This document shows, piece by piece, positions 44,856-53,793 of a DNA stretch of 64,000 bases. Made by a program: the position numbers and the translations under genes. The notes under the pieces were generated by a model that was not told the DNA's origin, searched no databases, and worked only from the letters and a program-made list of their open reading frames with translations. Source of the stretch: Gammaproteobacteria bacterium LSUCC0057 (GTDB lineage Bacteria > Pseudomonadota > Gammaproteobacteria > Pseudomonadales > Porticoccaceae); NCBI GenBank assembly GCA_004535795.1, contig SPIA01000001.1, positions 333,431 through 397,430 of the forward strand. Reading direction: 5' to 3'. Numbering within the stretch: position 1 is the stretch's first letter; the number at the start of each line of letters is the position of its first letter.

Positions 44856-46106
44856 TCAGAGCGCCTTGTGGATTAGCAGCGGGGTATCGCTCCCAATGTC
44901 GCTGATAGTTTGAATATACTCACCGCTGACGGCGTCAAAGACATCCAGTTGCAGCTCGCCGTTGGTCACTACCAGCAGTGGCTTGTCGCCGCGCGTGACC
45001 GCTAGAGAGATGCCCCAGTTGGGCAGATCGATTTCGCGCACTTTTCGCTGCGCAACCGGGTCGTAAACCCAGACTTGGTGGCCGCCGTGCGACTGTGTGC
45101 CCTCGGCGCCATCGGCCTGCATGATGGTGTAGAAGTGGCCCTGATCGTCGTAGTCGGTGAACGACAGCCCGCTGGGGCGGTGGTTGTCGGCCGCCTCTGC
45201 TTCGCTGAGCATCGGCCACGAGCCGCGGTATTGCGCCACTTCGCCGCTCATGTCGACAACATGCATGGTGCCGGTAAAGCTGGGGAAGTAGGCGATGCCA
45301 TTGATAATCGCCGGCCGCTCAAAGATCGGTGTGGTGTCGGTGTCGAAGAACGGTGCAATGCGCTGACGCGATTGCAGCTGGCCGTCGCTGCCGACCACGG
45401 TGGTCAACATGCTGCCGTTGCTACACAGCGAACTGACACTGCGCGGTCCGGTCGGGTAAGTGAGTACGCAGCCCGGCGTAGCGATGGTGGAGAGTATCTT
45501 GTGGCTGTCCAGATCGACCACAGTAAATGAAGCGGCTGGATTGAAGTTGGCCACAAACAGCAGCTTGCCATCACCAGAAATCGCCATCGAGTAGCGCTCT
45601 GGCAGCGCCTGTAGGCGGTCGGTGCCGGTCTCTTCCCAAAAAATCTCTTTGATCAGGTTGAGTCCAGTTTTGTCGTAGATAGCCAGCACATCAAACTTCT
45701 TGCCGCGCGAGCCGCGCTCGTGGAACGACTCCATGATGTACTGTTCGTTGCGGGTTGGGTGTTGGACAAAATTGCCGATCAGGCTCTTGTCCATCATCCC
45801 TTTGATGCGACGCGCTGGCTTCTCCTCGAGTAGGTCGAGGACAATAATTTTACCGGCACTCATCTTGAAAAAGCTCACTTCATCGACCAGCACCCAGCTC
45901 TCAGGGTAGCGCTCGGGCAGTGTCTCGACGGTACCTATGGTCTCGATCGGCAGCGGTGGCAGCGACGGGTCGGCAACGATCTCAACAGCCGGCGCGACGT
46001 GGTCGGCGTGGCTGGTATCGGCTTGTTCGGCCTCGGGGGCGCAGCCATAGCTACCCAGTAGCAGCGCGGCGGCCGAGATGGCGAAGGTCAGTTTGGTCAG
46101 TTTCAT
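44856..46106 (-). CDS. aauB: Aromatic amine dehydrogenase heavy chain
   Basis: A 416-residue beta-propeller subunit that forms the alpha2-beta2 amine dehydrogenase with the TTQ light chain. Family-like segments are ETLPERYPESWVLVDEVSFF, ERYSMAISGDGKLLFVANFNPAASFTVVDL and a late HGGHQVWVYDPVAQRKV. The N-terminus (residues 1-21) is a signal peptide ending LLLGSYGC. The Cys at 22 raises the possibility of a lipoprotein, though Ser at -3 is a poor lipobox. The mature N-terminus is unusually rich in Glu, Asp, Ala and Pro. It lies second in the operon, 23 bases after the aldehyde dehydrogenase gene. Confidence 0.9.
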   Translation of the reverse strand: MKLTKLTFAISAAALLLGSYGCAPEAEQADTSHADHVAPAVEIVADPSLPPLPIETIGTVETLPERYPESWVLVDEVSFFKMSAGKIIVLDLLEEKPARRIKGMMDKSLIGNFVQHPTRNEQYIMESFHERGSRGKKFDVLAIYDKTGLNLIKEIFWEETGTDRLQALPERYSMAISGDGKLLFVANFNPAASFTVVDLDSHKILSTIATPGCVLTYPTGPRSVSSLCSNGSMLTTVVGSDGQLQSRQRIAPFFDTDTTPIFERPAIINGIAYFPSFTGTMHVVDMSGEVAQYRGSWPMLSEAEAADNHRPSGLSFTDYDDQGHFYTIMQADGAEGTQSHGGHQVWVYDPVAQRKVREIDLPNWGISLAVTRGDKPLLVVTNGELQLDVFDAVSGEYIQTISDIGSDTPLLIHKAL

Positions 46107-46129
46107 GTGCTCTCCCTCTTTAGCGTGGC

Positions 46130-47551
46130 TTATCGGGCAATTTTCAGCGTCTGGATCGAGGTGTACTCAGCCAGGCCGTGGGCGCCAAATTCGACGCCGA
46201 CACCGGACTGTTTGACCCCGCCAAACGGCGCGTTGGGCTGAATGCTACCGTGGGTGTTGACCCACGCAGTACCGCTCTCAAGACGCATCGCCAACGCCGC
46301 CGCCGCGGCGACGTCGTCGCCCCACACCGAGCCGCCCAAGCCGCGGTCATTGGCGTTAGCTCGGCGAAGTACGTCTTCAATATCGTCGTATTTGATCAGC
46401 GGCACAATGGGGCCAAATGGCTCCTCATCGACCAATCGCGAGCCATCGCTGAGGTCGGCGACAATAGTCGGTGCAAAGAAGTAACCGTCGCCGGCGATGC
46501 GCTGGCCACCGGCTAAGAAGCGGCCGCCGTCGGCGCGCGCCGAGTCGGCCAGCTCTTCGACGATGCGCAGCTGCGCGGCATTTTGGATAGGCCCCAGCTG
46601 GGTGGTTTGATCCAAGCCGTCGCCGACCACCACCGCCTTGGCGCGCTCGGCGAGCAGTTGCCCCATCTGCTCGTACTGGCTGGCATGTACATAGAGCCGT
46701 TTCAGCGCCGCGCAGGTCTGGCCGTTGTTGTGGAAACAGGCGGCGAAGATCTCGTCGGCAATTTTCTCAATGTCGGTGCCGGGCATAATGATGCCGGCGT
46801 CGTTGCCACCCAGCTCGAGGGTGATACGTTTCAGATTGCTAGCCGCCCCCTGCATGATTTTTTTGCCGGTCGGGGTTGAGCCGGTGAAGACAATCTTGTT
46901 GATGTCTGGGTGGTCGACCATGGCGGCGCCGACGTCGCCCTCGCCAACGACAGCGTTCATCACGCCGGCGGGCAGGACAGAGCCAGCCAGCTCGACAAAG
47001 CGCAGGGTCGAGGTTGGGGTAAACGGCGAGGGTTTAATCACTACCGTATTGCCGGTCAACAGCGCCGGAATGACGTGCCAGATGGCAATCATCAGCGGCC
47101 AGTTCCACGGCGTAATAGAGCCAACCACACCGAGTGGCTTGCGATGAATTTCGATCAGCGCTTGGTCGTCATCTTGCACCACTTCGACCGGCAGCTCTAG
47201 TTCGGCGGTGTACTGGGTCCAGCCGATGGCGCCGCCCAGCTCCATCCCCGAGCCTATTTGCGCCAGCCCACCGAGCGGCTTGCCGGTCTCCAGAGTTACC
47301 AGCTCCATAAGTTCGGTCATATTGGCCTCAAGCAGCCCGGCCAACTTCTGCACAGCCGCTTTACGCTCGGCCCACGGCGTTGCCGCCCAGGCCGGGAACG
47401 CGGCTCTCGCGGCCGCCACGGCGCTATCGACATCATCACTATTGCCACACTGCACCTGAGCAAAAGCGCTACCGGTGGCGGGGTTGATCACCTCTAAGCT
47501 CTTATAGCCGTTGGCGCTGGCGCCGTTGATGTACATCGCGAACTGTTGCAT
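46130..47551 (-). CDS. NAD(P)-dependent aldehyde dehydrogenase, probable phenylacetaldehyde dehydrogenase
   Basis: A 473-residue aldehyde dehydrogenase with GSITPWNWPLMIAIWHVIPAL, the general-base Glu in TLELGGNDAGI (about 250) and the nucleophile Cys in NNGQTCAALKR (about 279). It is intact and cytosolic. It leads the amine dehydrogenase operon, so its likely substrate is the aldehyde released by that enzyme, e.g. phenylacetaldehyde to phenylacetate (the FeaB role); substrate identity is inferred from context. An AGGGAAGG ribosome-binding region precedes the ATG, and an AT-rich gap of 180 bases lies upstream. Confidence 0.88.
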   Translation of the reverse strand: MQQFAMYINGASANGYKSLEVINPATGSAFAQVQCGNSDDVDSAVAAARAAFPAWAATPWAERKAAVQKLAGLLEANMTELMELVTLETGKPLGGLAQIGSGMELGGAIGWTQYTAELELPVEVVQDDDQALIEIHRKPLGVVGSITPWNWPLMIAIWHVIPALLTGNTVVIKPSPFTPTSTLRFVELAGSVLPAGVMNAVVGEGDVGAAMVDHPDINKIVFTGSTPTGKKIMQGAASNLKRITLELGGNDAGIIMPGTDIEKIADEIFAACFHNNGQTCAALKRLYVHASQYEQMGQLLAERAKAVVVGDGLDQTTQLGPIQNAAQLRIVEELADSARADGGRFLAGGQRIAGDGYFFAPTIVADLSDGSRLVDEEPFGPIVPLIKYDDIEDVLRRANANDRGLGGSVWGDDVAAAAALAMRLESGTAWVNTHGSIQPNAPFGGVKQSGVGVEFGAHGLAEYTSIQTLKIAR

Positions 47552-47653
47552 AACCTTCCCTCGTATTGAAATTGCCAGTGCGGCAGAAAATTATTGGTTT
47601 AGCATTTTACATAGCGGTTTTTAAACACCGTTTAATTTATCTCTAAAGTACTC

Positions 47654-47678
47654 AAAACTGGCCCAGTAAACCAGTTTT
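47654..47678. repeat. Inverted repeat between AraC regulator and aldehyde dehydrogenase operon
   Basis: AAAACTGG (47654-47661), 9-base spacer, CCAGTTTT (47671-47678). It lies 54 bases beyond the AraC stop and 103 upstream of the aldehyde dehydrogenase start. It could be a weak terminator for the regulator gene or an operator of the amine operon. Confidence 0.6.
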
Positions 47679-47731
47679 GTCGGCAGATTTCTTGCACCTG
47701 CGTGTAGTTTTTTATGACTCAGCGTGCAGCG

Positions 47732-48682
47732 CTATGGCGACTCGCTGAGCTTGTACTGGCGAGGGGTGACACCGTAACTGGCTTTGAAGCAGCGGTGAAA
47801 ATGCGAGACATCGCTAAAGCCCCACTGCAAAGCGATGTCGGTGGTCGAGCGCTGGCGGTAGTCGGGGTGCCTCAGCGCCCGCCGGCAGGCCTCGAGACGC
47901 TGATACTGGATATACTTTGATAGACTCATAGTCTCACTTTGAAATAGCATATGCAGGTAGCGTTTGCTGATGCCCTCGATGTGGGCGATGAGGTCGGCAT
48001 TGAGCCGCGGGTTGTCGAGATTGAGAGCGATGATGCGCTTCACCGAGCTTAAATGGTGGACCCTGGTGTGGCTGTTGACGGCTGCTTGCGGGTCGGCCTT
48101 CACGCTCTGTAGTGAAGTGGTCAGCAAGTCGAGCAGGTTGCCTTCCAGCCGCGCCAGAGTGGCCTGGTCGAGCTCATTGAGCCGCTGTAAGACGCTGCCG
48201 ACAAACTGACTCAACAGGCTATTGGTGGCCGATTCGTAGCCCATGCGCACGCCAAGCATATCGTCGGCATGGCCGAACAGCTCCTGCATCAACGGCTGAG
48301 GGATCGCCAACACCGCCTGCTGATAGTGCTCGGCAAAGCGCAAGCGGTAAGGCTCGGCCGTGGTGCAGAGCACGAAGTCGCCGGGGCTGAGCCGCGCCAC
48401 TTTGCCGCGCTGCTCAATGACGCCGGTGCCGCCGAGTTGAAATTTCAGCAGATAGTGGGCCTGCTGTTGGCGGCCGATATGTTCGCGCTTGCGGCGCACA
48501 TCGATCGGCGAGCTGGCGATGGTGGCCAGCTGCAGGCGGTTGAGCGATGTGTTGAGTAGCGTGCCGGTAAACGCCGCACCGCTCGTGTAATCTATCTCCA
48601 TATCGCAAAAGGTCGCTAAGGTGCGGGCGTGCCAGACATCGCGCTGCAGCGCAGGCACGGCTGTAGTGAGCGTGCTGTTCAT
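47732..48682 (-). CDS. AraC-family activator (FeaR-like)
   Basis: A 316-residue regulator. The N-terminal ~190 residues resemble the AraC-binding-like domain of FeaR/NphR-type proteins (HYLLKFQLGGTGVIEQRGKVARLSPGDFVLCTTAEPYRL). The C-terminus holds two helix-turn-helices (IEGISKRYLHMLFQSE; TTDIALQWGFSDVSHFHRCFKASYGVTPRQY). I choose the ATG at 48682 behind a strong GAGGAGGGG site; an earlier start at 48703 has none. It sits just upstream of the aldehyde/amine dehydrogenase operon, as FeaR relates to feaB/tynA in E. coli. Only 23 bases separate it from the acylase gene, so the two may share a transcript. Confidence 0.88.
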   Translation of the reverse strand: MNSTLTTAVPALQRDVWHARTLATFCDMEIDYTSGAAFTGTLLNTSLNRLQLATIASSPIDVRRKREHIGRQQQAHYLLKFQLGGTGVIEQRGKVARLSPGDFVLCTTAEPYRLRFAEHYQQAVLAIPQPLMQELFGHADDMLGVRMGYESATNSLLSQFVGSVLQRLNELDQATLARLEGNLLDLLTTSLQSVKADPQAAVNSHTRVHHLSSVKRIIALNLDNPRLNADLIAHIEGISKRYLHMLFQSETMSLSKYIQYQRLEACRRALRHPDYRQRSTTDIALQWGFSDVSHFHRCFKASYGVTPRQYKLSESP

Positions 48683-48705
48683 AATCCCCTCCTCAGAGTA
48701 CAAGC

Positions 48706-51213
48706 TTAATCAGTCGCTGGTAGTAGTCGTTGCACCCGTTGCGCGCGCTGTTCGGCCTCGACGCGGCTAAAGGGGATCGACTTGTAGCGGTAACCGCTGA
48801 ACATCGCCATCTGATCACTGTAGTGGTCGGCAAAGCTGCCATCGCTATTGATGTGGCCGCTCTGGCCGGGCGGGATCACATCGTAGGCCTCAAAATGGTC
48901 ACCGCGGGCGATAAACAGGTTGTTCTCGGTGCCGCGGTTCATGTAGCCGGGCAGAGTAGTCTCTGCCTCGGGCGCGGCTTGCGGCACACCGCGAAAGTTC
49001 ACTGGCCGCCAGACCATTGGCGAAGCGCTCAACTGCCAACCGTCGTAGTCGGCGCCAAACTGCTCAGTGAGCTCAGCCACCGCCTCGGCAAAGGTGCTGG
49101 CCAGCAGCGCGTCGGGCGCTTGGCCGTTAAAAAAGTCATACGCGGGCTGCTCGCCGCGGGCCAGCTGGTCGAGGGTTCGAACGATGATCTTGCTGCCCAC
49201 CGCCGGATGGCTAGAGGGCCCCTGCGGGTGGTGGAAGGTGGCGTTGTTAGCGTACCAGGGGTGCAAAAGTTCGCCGACATCGTCGCTGAACACCTGCGCC
49301 AGCAAGCGGTCTATCCACGCTTGCATCAGCGCCGGTTCGGCGCCATAAAAGCCATTGTCATCCAGCGTCCAGTTACCGCTCCAGTCGCTGAGCATAGTCA
49401 GCGCGCGCCGCTCGGTTGAGTCGGCTGGGCTGGCCGCCAGCGCCGCGGTTAAATGGTCGATGATGAACGGCAGGGTCAGCTCGGCGTCGGTGACCGCACG
49501 GTTGACCGCCCAGATCTGGTCAACACTGAGTGCCGGTTGACGCTCCAGTTCCCGATTGATCAGCGCCACCCGTTCGCTGGCACTCCAGCTCAGATTCCAC
49601 AAGTCGCTAGAGGCCCAGCCGCGGCTCGGTCGGTTGTTCCAGTTACTGAGATAGCCCTGGGCAGGATTGCGCACCGTCGGGTTGTCGCTGTAGGGGCGCA
49701 TGCCCTGCCAGTCAAACTCACCGCTGCCGGGGGTCGGCAGCCGCGGGTCTTGTTGCGGATGGCGCTGCGGGTAGCGGCCGCCGTGGGTGTAGCCGAGATT
49801 GCCGGCGGTATCGGTGTAGTAAAAGTTAATGTTGGTCGTCACTTGGCTGATTGCCTGTTGCGCTTGGTCGAGGTTCTTGGCCTTAGATAGCTCCACCCAG
49901 CCAAATAGCGAGTCGAGCTCGCCGCCCTCCCAGCTGCGCGCCCGGCTCCACGCCAGCCCCTGCTCGGCGGCGTGTTCAACCACCATGCCGTGCACCGAGC
50001 GGCGCGCGGTGATGGTGATCGGATCGGCATCTTTCACAGTGATTACCTCGTTCCAGCGCTCAAAGTCGCGGTAGCTGCCGTTGTGCAGATACTGCTCGGG
50101 GTTTTGCGGATTGAGTGTTTCAACAAACAGGTCGACCTGGTCGCTGAGCCCAGCGGTACTGCCCCAGGAGATATGGTTGTTGTGGGCAAACAGAATCGCC
50201 GGCAGCGCCAGTAGGGTGTTGCCGGCGAGGTCGAAGTCGCCGCCGTGAAGACCGATACCATAGACGTAAGAGGGGGCGCCCCAGCCAAACTGCGGGCCGT
50301 TGACCACTACCCCCTGTGCATCGAGGGTTTTGTCAGCGCCTGTGGCCCAGTAGTTGCTGGCTGGGGCAAACTCGGGGCTGTAACTAAAGCCGCGGCGGCT
50401 GAGCAACTGAGCAAATTGCTCGGCGACGGCACTGTCGCTGGTCATGCCAGCGAAGCGGCCGTGGTCGTCGATGGCGACACGCGCCTCACCGGCAGTGACT
50501 CGCGGCAGTTGGCTGAGGTAGCTCGGTGCCGGTTGCGCGCGCTGCTCGGCAGTTGCGGCACTGGTCGGCACGGTAGTGACTGAGTCTTGATCGGTCAGCC
50601 ACTTGCTCATGTTGAACATTGCCAGTCCTTGCACTGAGCCGTGTTGCTGCTGCAGAGACTGAAGTATTGTTAAGTTGTCGCGTTCGCTGTTGAAGTCAGC
50701 GTAGCGATGGGCGATGGCGCCGGCAAACAGCATGGCGACATCGTAGGGCTGCCAGCCGACCGGGTCGAACTGGTGGTCAATAAACTCTTTGGGCAGTAGC
50801 GCAGGATCTGCTAGAACTTCGCCGACACGGCGGCTGAAGCCGTCGGCATAGCCCTGCAAAATGGCCAGTTGTGCAGGCTCGAGTTGGGCGAGCTGTGCGG
50901 TGATGGCGCGGTGGTCGTAAATGGTGCGAATATGGCGGTCGAGATCGACAAACTCCGCGCCGAGTACCTCGGCGACGCGCCCTTGGGCGGTGCGGCGCAG
51001 CATCTCCATCTGAAACAGGCGGTCCTCTGCGACTGCGTAGCCAAAACCAAAGTAGACGCCGTAGTTGTCGTCGGCGAACACATGTGGTGTGCCGTACTCG
51101 TCGCGGTAGATGGTGGCGATGGTGTCGTCGTCGACACGACTGTCGCAACCCGCGATCACGGTGAGGGTGAGGACTAACAGAACCGGCTTAAGCCACTTGG
51201 CATGGTCTCTCAT
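48706..51213 (-). CDS. Penicillin acylase-family (S45) lipoprotein amidase
   Basis: Ntn-hydrolase precursor of about 835 residues. A lipobox VIAGC (Cys23) predicts membrane anchoring. The alpha-chain region includes YRDEYGTPHVFADDNYGVYFGFGYAVAEDRLFQME. The self-cleavage site lies at APA/S286-NYW, with Ser286 as the new N-terminal nucleophile of the beta chain. Later motifs include HNNHISWG and NINFYYTDTAGNLGY. I start at the ATG at 51213, with GGGAG seven bases upstream; the longer frame to 51390 crosses a terminator. The family hydrolyses phenylacetyl amides, beta-lactam side chains or acyl-homoserine lactones. The phenylacetate and amine genes on both sides suggest an amide feeding that route, but this is inference. 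Confidence 0.9.
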   Translation of the reverse strand: MRDHAKWLKPVLLVLTLTVIAGCDSRVDDDTIATIYRDEYGTPHVFADDNYGVYFGFGYAVAEDRLFQMEMLRRTAQGRVAEVLGAEFVDLDRHIRTIYDHRAITAQLAQLEPAQLAILQGYADGFSRRVGEVLADPALLPKEFIDHQFDPVGWQPYDVAMLFAGAIAHRYADFNSERDNLTILQSLQQQHGSVQGLAMFNMSKWLTDQDSVTTVPTSAATAEQRAQPAPSYLSQLPRVTAGEARVAIDDHGRFAGMTSDSAVAEQFAQLLSRRGFSYSPEFAPASNYWATGADKTLDAQGVVVNGPQFGWGAPSYVYGIGLHGGDFDLAGNTLLALPAILFAHNNHISWGSTAGLSDQVDLFVETLNPQNPEQYLHNGSYRDFERWNEVITVKDADPITITARRSVHGMVVEHAAEQGLAWSRARSWEGGELDSLFGWVELSKAKNLDQAQQAISQVTTNINFYYTDTAGNLGYTHGGRYPQRHPQQDPRLPTPGSGEFDWQGMRPYSDNPTVRNPAQGYLSNWNNRPSRGWASSDLWNLSWSASERVALINRELERQPALSVDQIWAVNRAVTDAELTLPFIIDHLTAALAASPADSTERRALTMLSDWSGNWTLDDNGFYGAEPALMQAWIDRLLAQVFSDDVGELLHPWYANNATFHHPQGPSSHPAVGSKIIVRTLDQLARGEQPAYDFFNGQAPDALLASTFAEAVAELTEQFGADYDGWQLSASPMVWRPVNFRGVPQAAPEAETTLPGYMNRGTENNLFIARGDHFEAYDVIPPGQSGHINSDGSFADHYSDQMAMFSGYRYKSIPFSRVEAEQRAQRVQRLLPATD

Positions 51214-51277
51214 AACTTGACTCCCGGTTGGCAGCAGCGCTGCAATGCAAAACTCATTTTGCGCGGTGCGCGCAGAT

Positions 51278-51311
51278 AAAAAAGGGGGCTGGGCCGACGG
51301 CCGAGCCCCCT
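51278..51311 (-). terminator. Rho-independent terminator after third TonB receptor
   Basis: On the minus strand AGGGGGCT (51311-51304) pairs with AGCCCCCT (51290-51283), extended by an inner GGCC/GGCC pair around GAC, and is followed by a T run (A at 51278-51283 on the plus strand). It lies between the receptor and the acylase start, 18 bases past the receptor stop. Confidence 0.92.
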
Positions 51312-51328
51312 GTTGGTGGTGTTGCCAG

Positions 51329-53572
51329 TTAGTTGCTCCAAGTGACGGTGACACCAAAGGTCGCCGGAGCGCCCCAGACACCGATACCACCGGGGCCTAT
51401 CACATACATGTGGGTGAGGTAATCCTCATCGGTGACATTCTTGCCCCACAGGCTGATATCCCACGCCTCATCCAAGCTGGTCAAACTGATATAGCCGTTG
51501 ACCAGTGCGCGGTCGTCGATACCGATGCGGGTATCGGCGAAGTCGGTAGTCTGCTCGTCGGTGAAGTTGTAGTCGAGCGAGAACTCCCAGGTGCCGTAGC
51601 TGGCCGGCAGAGTGTAGTTGGCCGCCAAGCTGTAGCTATTTTTTGGCGCGCTGCGTAGCGAGGCCCCACTGTAGTCGTTGCCATTGAAGGAGAGATCGTT
51701 GGCTTCAGACTCGAGGTAGGCGTAAAAGCCGCTGAAGCGCAAGTTGTCGCTGGCATACCAAGTGAACTCAGTCTCCACGCCGGTGATGTCAGCTTCACCG
51801 ATATTGGTGGTCTGGAAGGTGCCAAACTCAGAGTCGGGGACCGGGCCAAAACGGACGATCTGCAGATCGGTATAGTCCATCATGAACAGGCTGGCGTTGA
51901 CCCGCAGGGTGTCGGAGAGGTCAGATTTGAAGCCGACTTCGTAGTTGATCACCTCTTCGGGATCGACGGGATTAGAAGCTGCAGACTCAACCCCCTGTGA
52001 ACCGGCGAAACCGCCGCTCTTGAACCCTTTCGAGATAGTACCGTAGATCATGGTGCCTTCACTGGGGGTATAGTTAAGAGCGATCTTTGGCGAGAAATCG
52101 TTCCAGCTATCTGACGGCGTGACACGGAAAGATTCGGCGACAATATTCAACCCTGAAGCGCCTACGCCACCGCAACCGGCCCAGTCTTCAAAGGGGGAGC
52201 CATCGTTGGTGCCGTCGACAACCTGAGCACAGTTAACCGCTGTAGCGACGTAATCTTTTTCGTCGCGGGTGAAGCGGGCGCCGATCGACAGCGACAGCTG
52301 CTCGCTGATAGTCCAGTCAGCCTGGCCGAACAGCGCGTAGCTAGTGGTCTCGTTCTCGGTGCGAGTGTAGTCGTTGCCGCGAGTCGCTTGGTCACCCAGC
52401 GAAACCAGCGCGAAGCCGTCGTAGCTGCCTTCTACTGTCGTGCGGAAAATCTCGGTGCGGTCGGTCTCTTCAGTGAAGTAGAACGCGCCGACGGTGTAGT
52501 TAATGTTGTCACCGACCGTCGAGCTCCAGCGAATCTCTTGTGAGAAAGTGTCGATCTCTTCGACAATATCGTCCATCACTTCGTCGAACGGCGCGACTGG
52601 GCCGAGGCTGACACCGGCCGATGCCATCGACCAGTCAGTCTCAGCTTTGCGCAACGCAGTGATAGTAGTGAGGGTGCCGTTACCGAGATCAAAATCACCC
52701 TGCAGGCTGATACCGCTGGTATCGCGGCTGGAGTAGCCATCTTTGGGTGAAGCATTTTGGCGCGGGCCGGTGACACCGTTGGCTGCGGCAATGTTGGTTA
52801 GCGGGGCGTTGTTGACGATGGCGGTGCGGCCCATATCGGCGCGGTCATCTTCCATACTGTCGACGGTCAGCAGCCATTCGCTGCTGTCGCCACTGAACAG
52901 CAGCTGGCCGCGCACTGAGGTGGAGTCTTCGTCTTGCAGCTCGGTGCCGAGTAAGACGTTGTCGACAAAGCCGTCGTGCTGACGGTGCGAGACGGTCAAT
53001 TTGCCGGCGAGGTTGTCGGTCAAGCCACCGCTGGCCAATGCCTGGGCGCGGAAGATGCCTTCGTTACCGGCGGTGATACCAGCTTTTAAGCGGGTCTCTT
53101 GTGAAGGTTTTGCCGACACGACACTGATGGCGCCACCGATGGCGTTGCGGCCGAACAGAGTGCCCTGTGGGCCGCGCAGCACTTCGACGCGCTCGAGGTC
53201 GTACATATCAAAGTTGATACCGGCGCTGCGGCCAATGTAAACGCCATCTAAGAACAGCGCTGCAGAGTTGTCGAGGCCGGCGCCATCATCGGCAGAGGAG
53301 ATGCCGCGCAGCGAGGGGATGGTCTGGCCGGGTGAAAACTCCATATAGGTGAGACCGGGGGTGCGCTCGGCGATGCCGGTCAGGTCAGAGATGTCTGCCT
53401 TGGCCATCATGTCGCCGCTCATGGCGGTGATAGCAATAGGCACATCTTGGACGTTTTCGGCGCGGTACTGGGCGGTGACCGTAATCTCCTCCAACTGCGC
53501 AGCACCGACGGCAGGGGCCGCGGTGGCAACAATCGCGGCGATGCTCATCGCTAGACGGTTTTGTATTCTCAT
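51329..53572 (-). CDS. TonB-dependent outer-membrane receptor of the amine/phenylacetate region
   Basis: A 747-residue receptor from the ATG at 53572 (GAGGGA upstream): signal peptide to about residue 24, TonB-box-like LEEITVTAQYR, plug (VQDVPIAITAMSGDM, LRGISSADDGAG, VEVLRGPQGTLFGRNAIGGAISVVSAKP) and barrel ending FGVTVTWSN. It lies between paaK and the acylase on the same strand, so it may import an aromatic amide or amine conjugate. The ligand is not deducible from sequence. The open frame could start earlier at 53620, but that segment lacks a signal peptide at its start. Confidence 0.95.
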   Translation of the reverse strand: MRIQNRLAMSIAAIVATAAPAVGAAQLEEITVTAQYRAENVQDVPIAITAMSGDMMAKADISDLTGIAERTPGLTYMEFSPGQTIPSLRGISSADDGAGLDNSAALFLDGVYIGRSAGINFDMYDLERVEVLRGPQGTLFGRNAIGGAISVVSAKPSQETRLKAGITAGNEGIFRAQALASGGLTDNLAGKLTVSHRQHDGFVDNVLLGTELQDEDSTSVRGQLLFSGDSSEWLLTVDSMEDDRADMGRTAIVNNAPLTNIAAANGVTGPRQNASPKDGYSSRDTSGISLQGDFDLGNGTLTTITALRKAETDWSMASAGVSLGPVAPFDEVMDDIVEEIDTFSQEIRWSSTVGDNINYTVGAFYFTEETDRTEIFRTTVEGSYDGFALVSLGDQATRGNDYTRTENETTSYALFGQADWTISEQLSLSIGARFTRDEKDYVATAVNCAQVVDGTNDGSPFEDWAGCGGVGASGLNIVAESFRVTPSDSWNDFSPKIALNYTPSEGTMIYGTISKGFKSGGFAGSQGVESAASNPVDPEEVINYEVGFKSDLSDTLRVNASLFMMDYTDLQIVRFGPVPDSEFGTFQTTNIGEADITGVETEFTWYASDNLRFSGFYAYLESEANDLSFNGNDYSGASLRSAPKNSYSLAANYTLPASYGTWEFSLDYNFTDEQTTDFADTRIGIDDRALVNGYISLTSLDEAWDISLWGKNVTDEDYLTHMYVIGPGGIGVWGAPATFGVTVTWSN

Positions 53573-53695
53573 AGGTATTCCCTCTTTAATTACTAAAGAG
53601 CAGATTAGGTCCCCCCCCAACCTGCCGGTTTAAGCTGCTGCGCGCCGGCTGGCACGCTGCGGCTATTTGGCTAACGCCACTCTGCGGTGGCGATA

Positions 53696-53713
53696 TGTTT
53701 TATACTTAAAACA
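53696..53713. repeat. Short perfect inverted repeat upstream of TonB receptor
   Basis: TGTTTTA (53696-53702), TACT, TAAAACA (53707-53713). It sits in the 221-base gap between the receptor start and the paaK stop, 123 bases upstream of the receptor ATG. The rest of the gap shows no gene. It is a candidate operator; there is no T-run or GC-rich stem to make it a terminator. Confidence 0.5.
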
Positions 53714-53793
53714 CTGTGCTAGTGTCCACTATACGACTGCAGTTGGCAAATCATCAATGCACTGTTTGGAAAGAGTCTTTTGCCGCAGCGCGG

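Noticed and set aside
43115-46106. Methylamine dehydrogenase instead of aromatic amine dehydrogenase
   Set aside because: The light chain has the FLCxCCGG and NDVNWC patterns of the aromatic enzyme, and the flanking phenylacetate genes agree; substrate still needs assay.
53611-53619. Run of C upstream of the third TonB receptor as a phase-variable tract
   Set aside because: It is only nine bases, lies 39 bases or more before the ATG outside the likely promoter core, and there is no evidence of variation.
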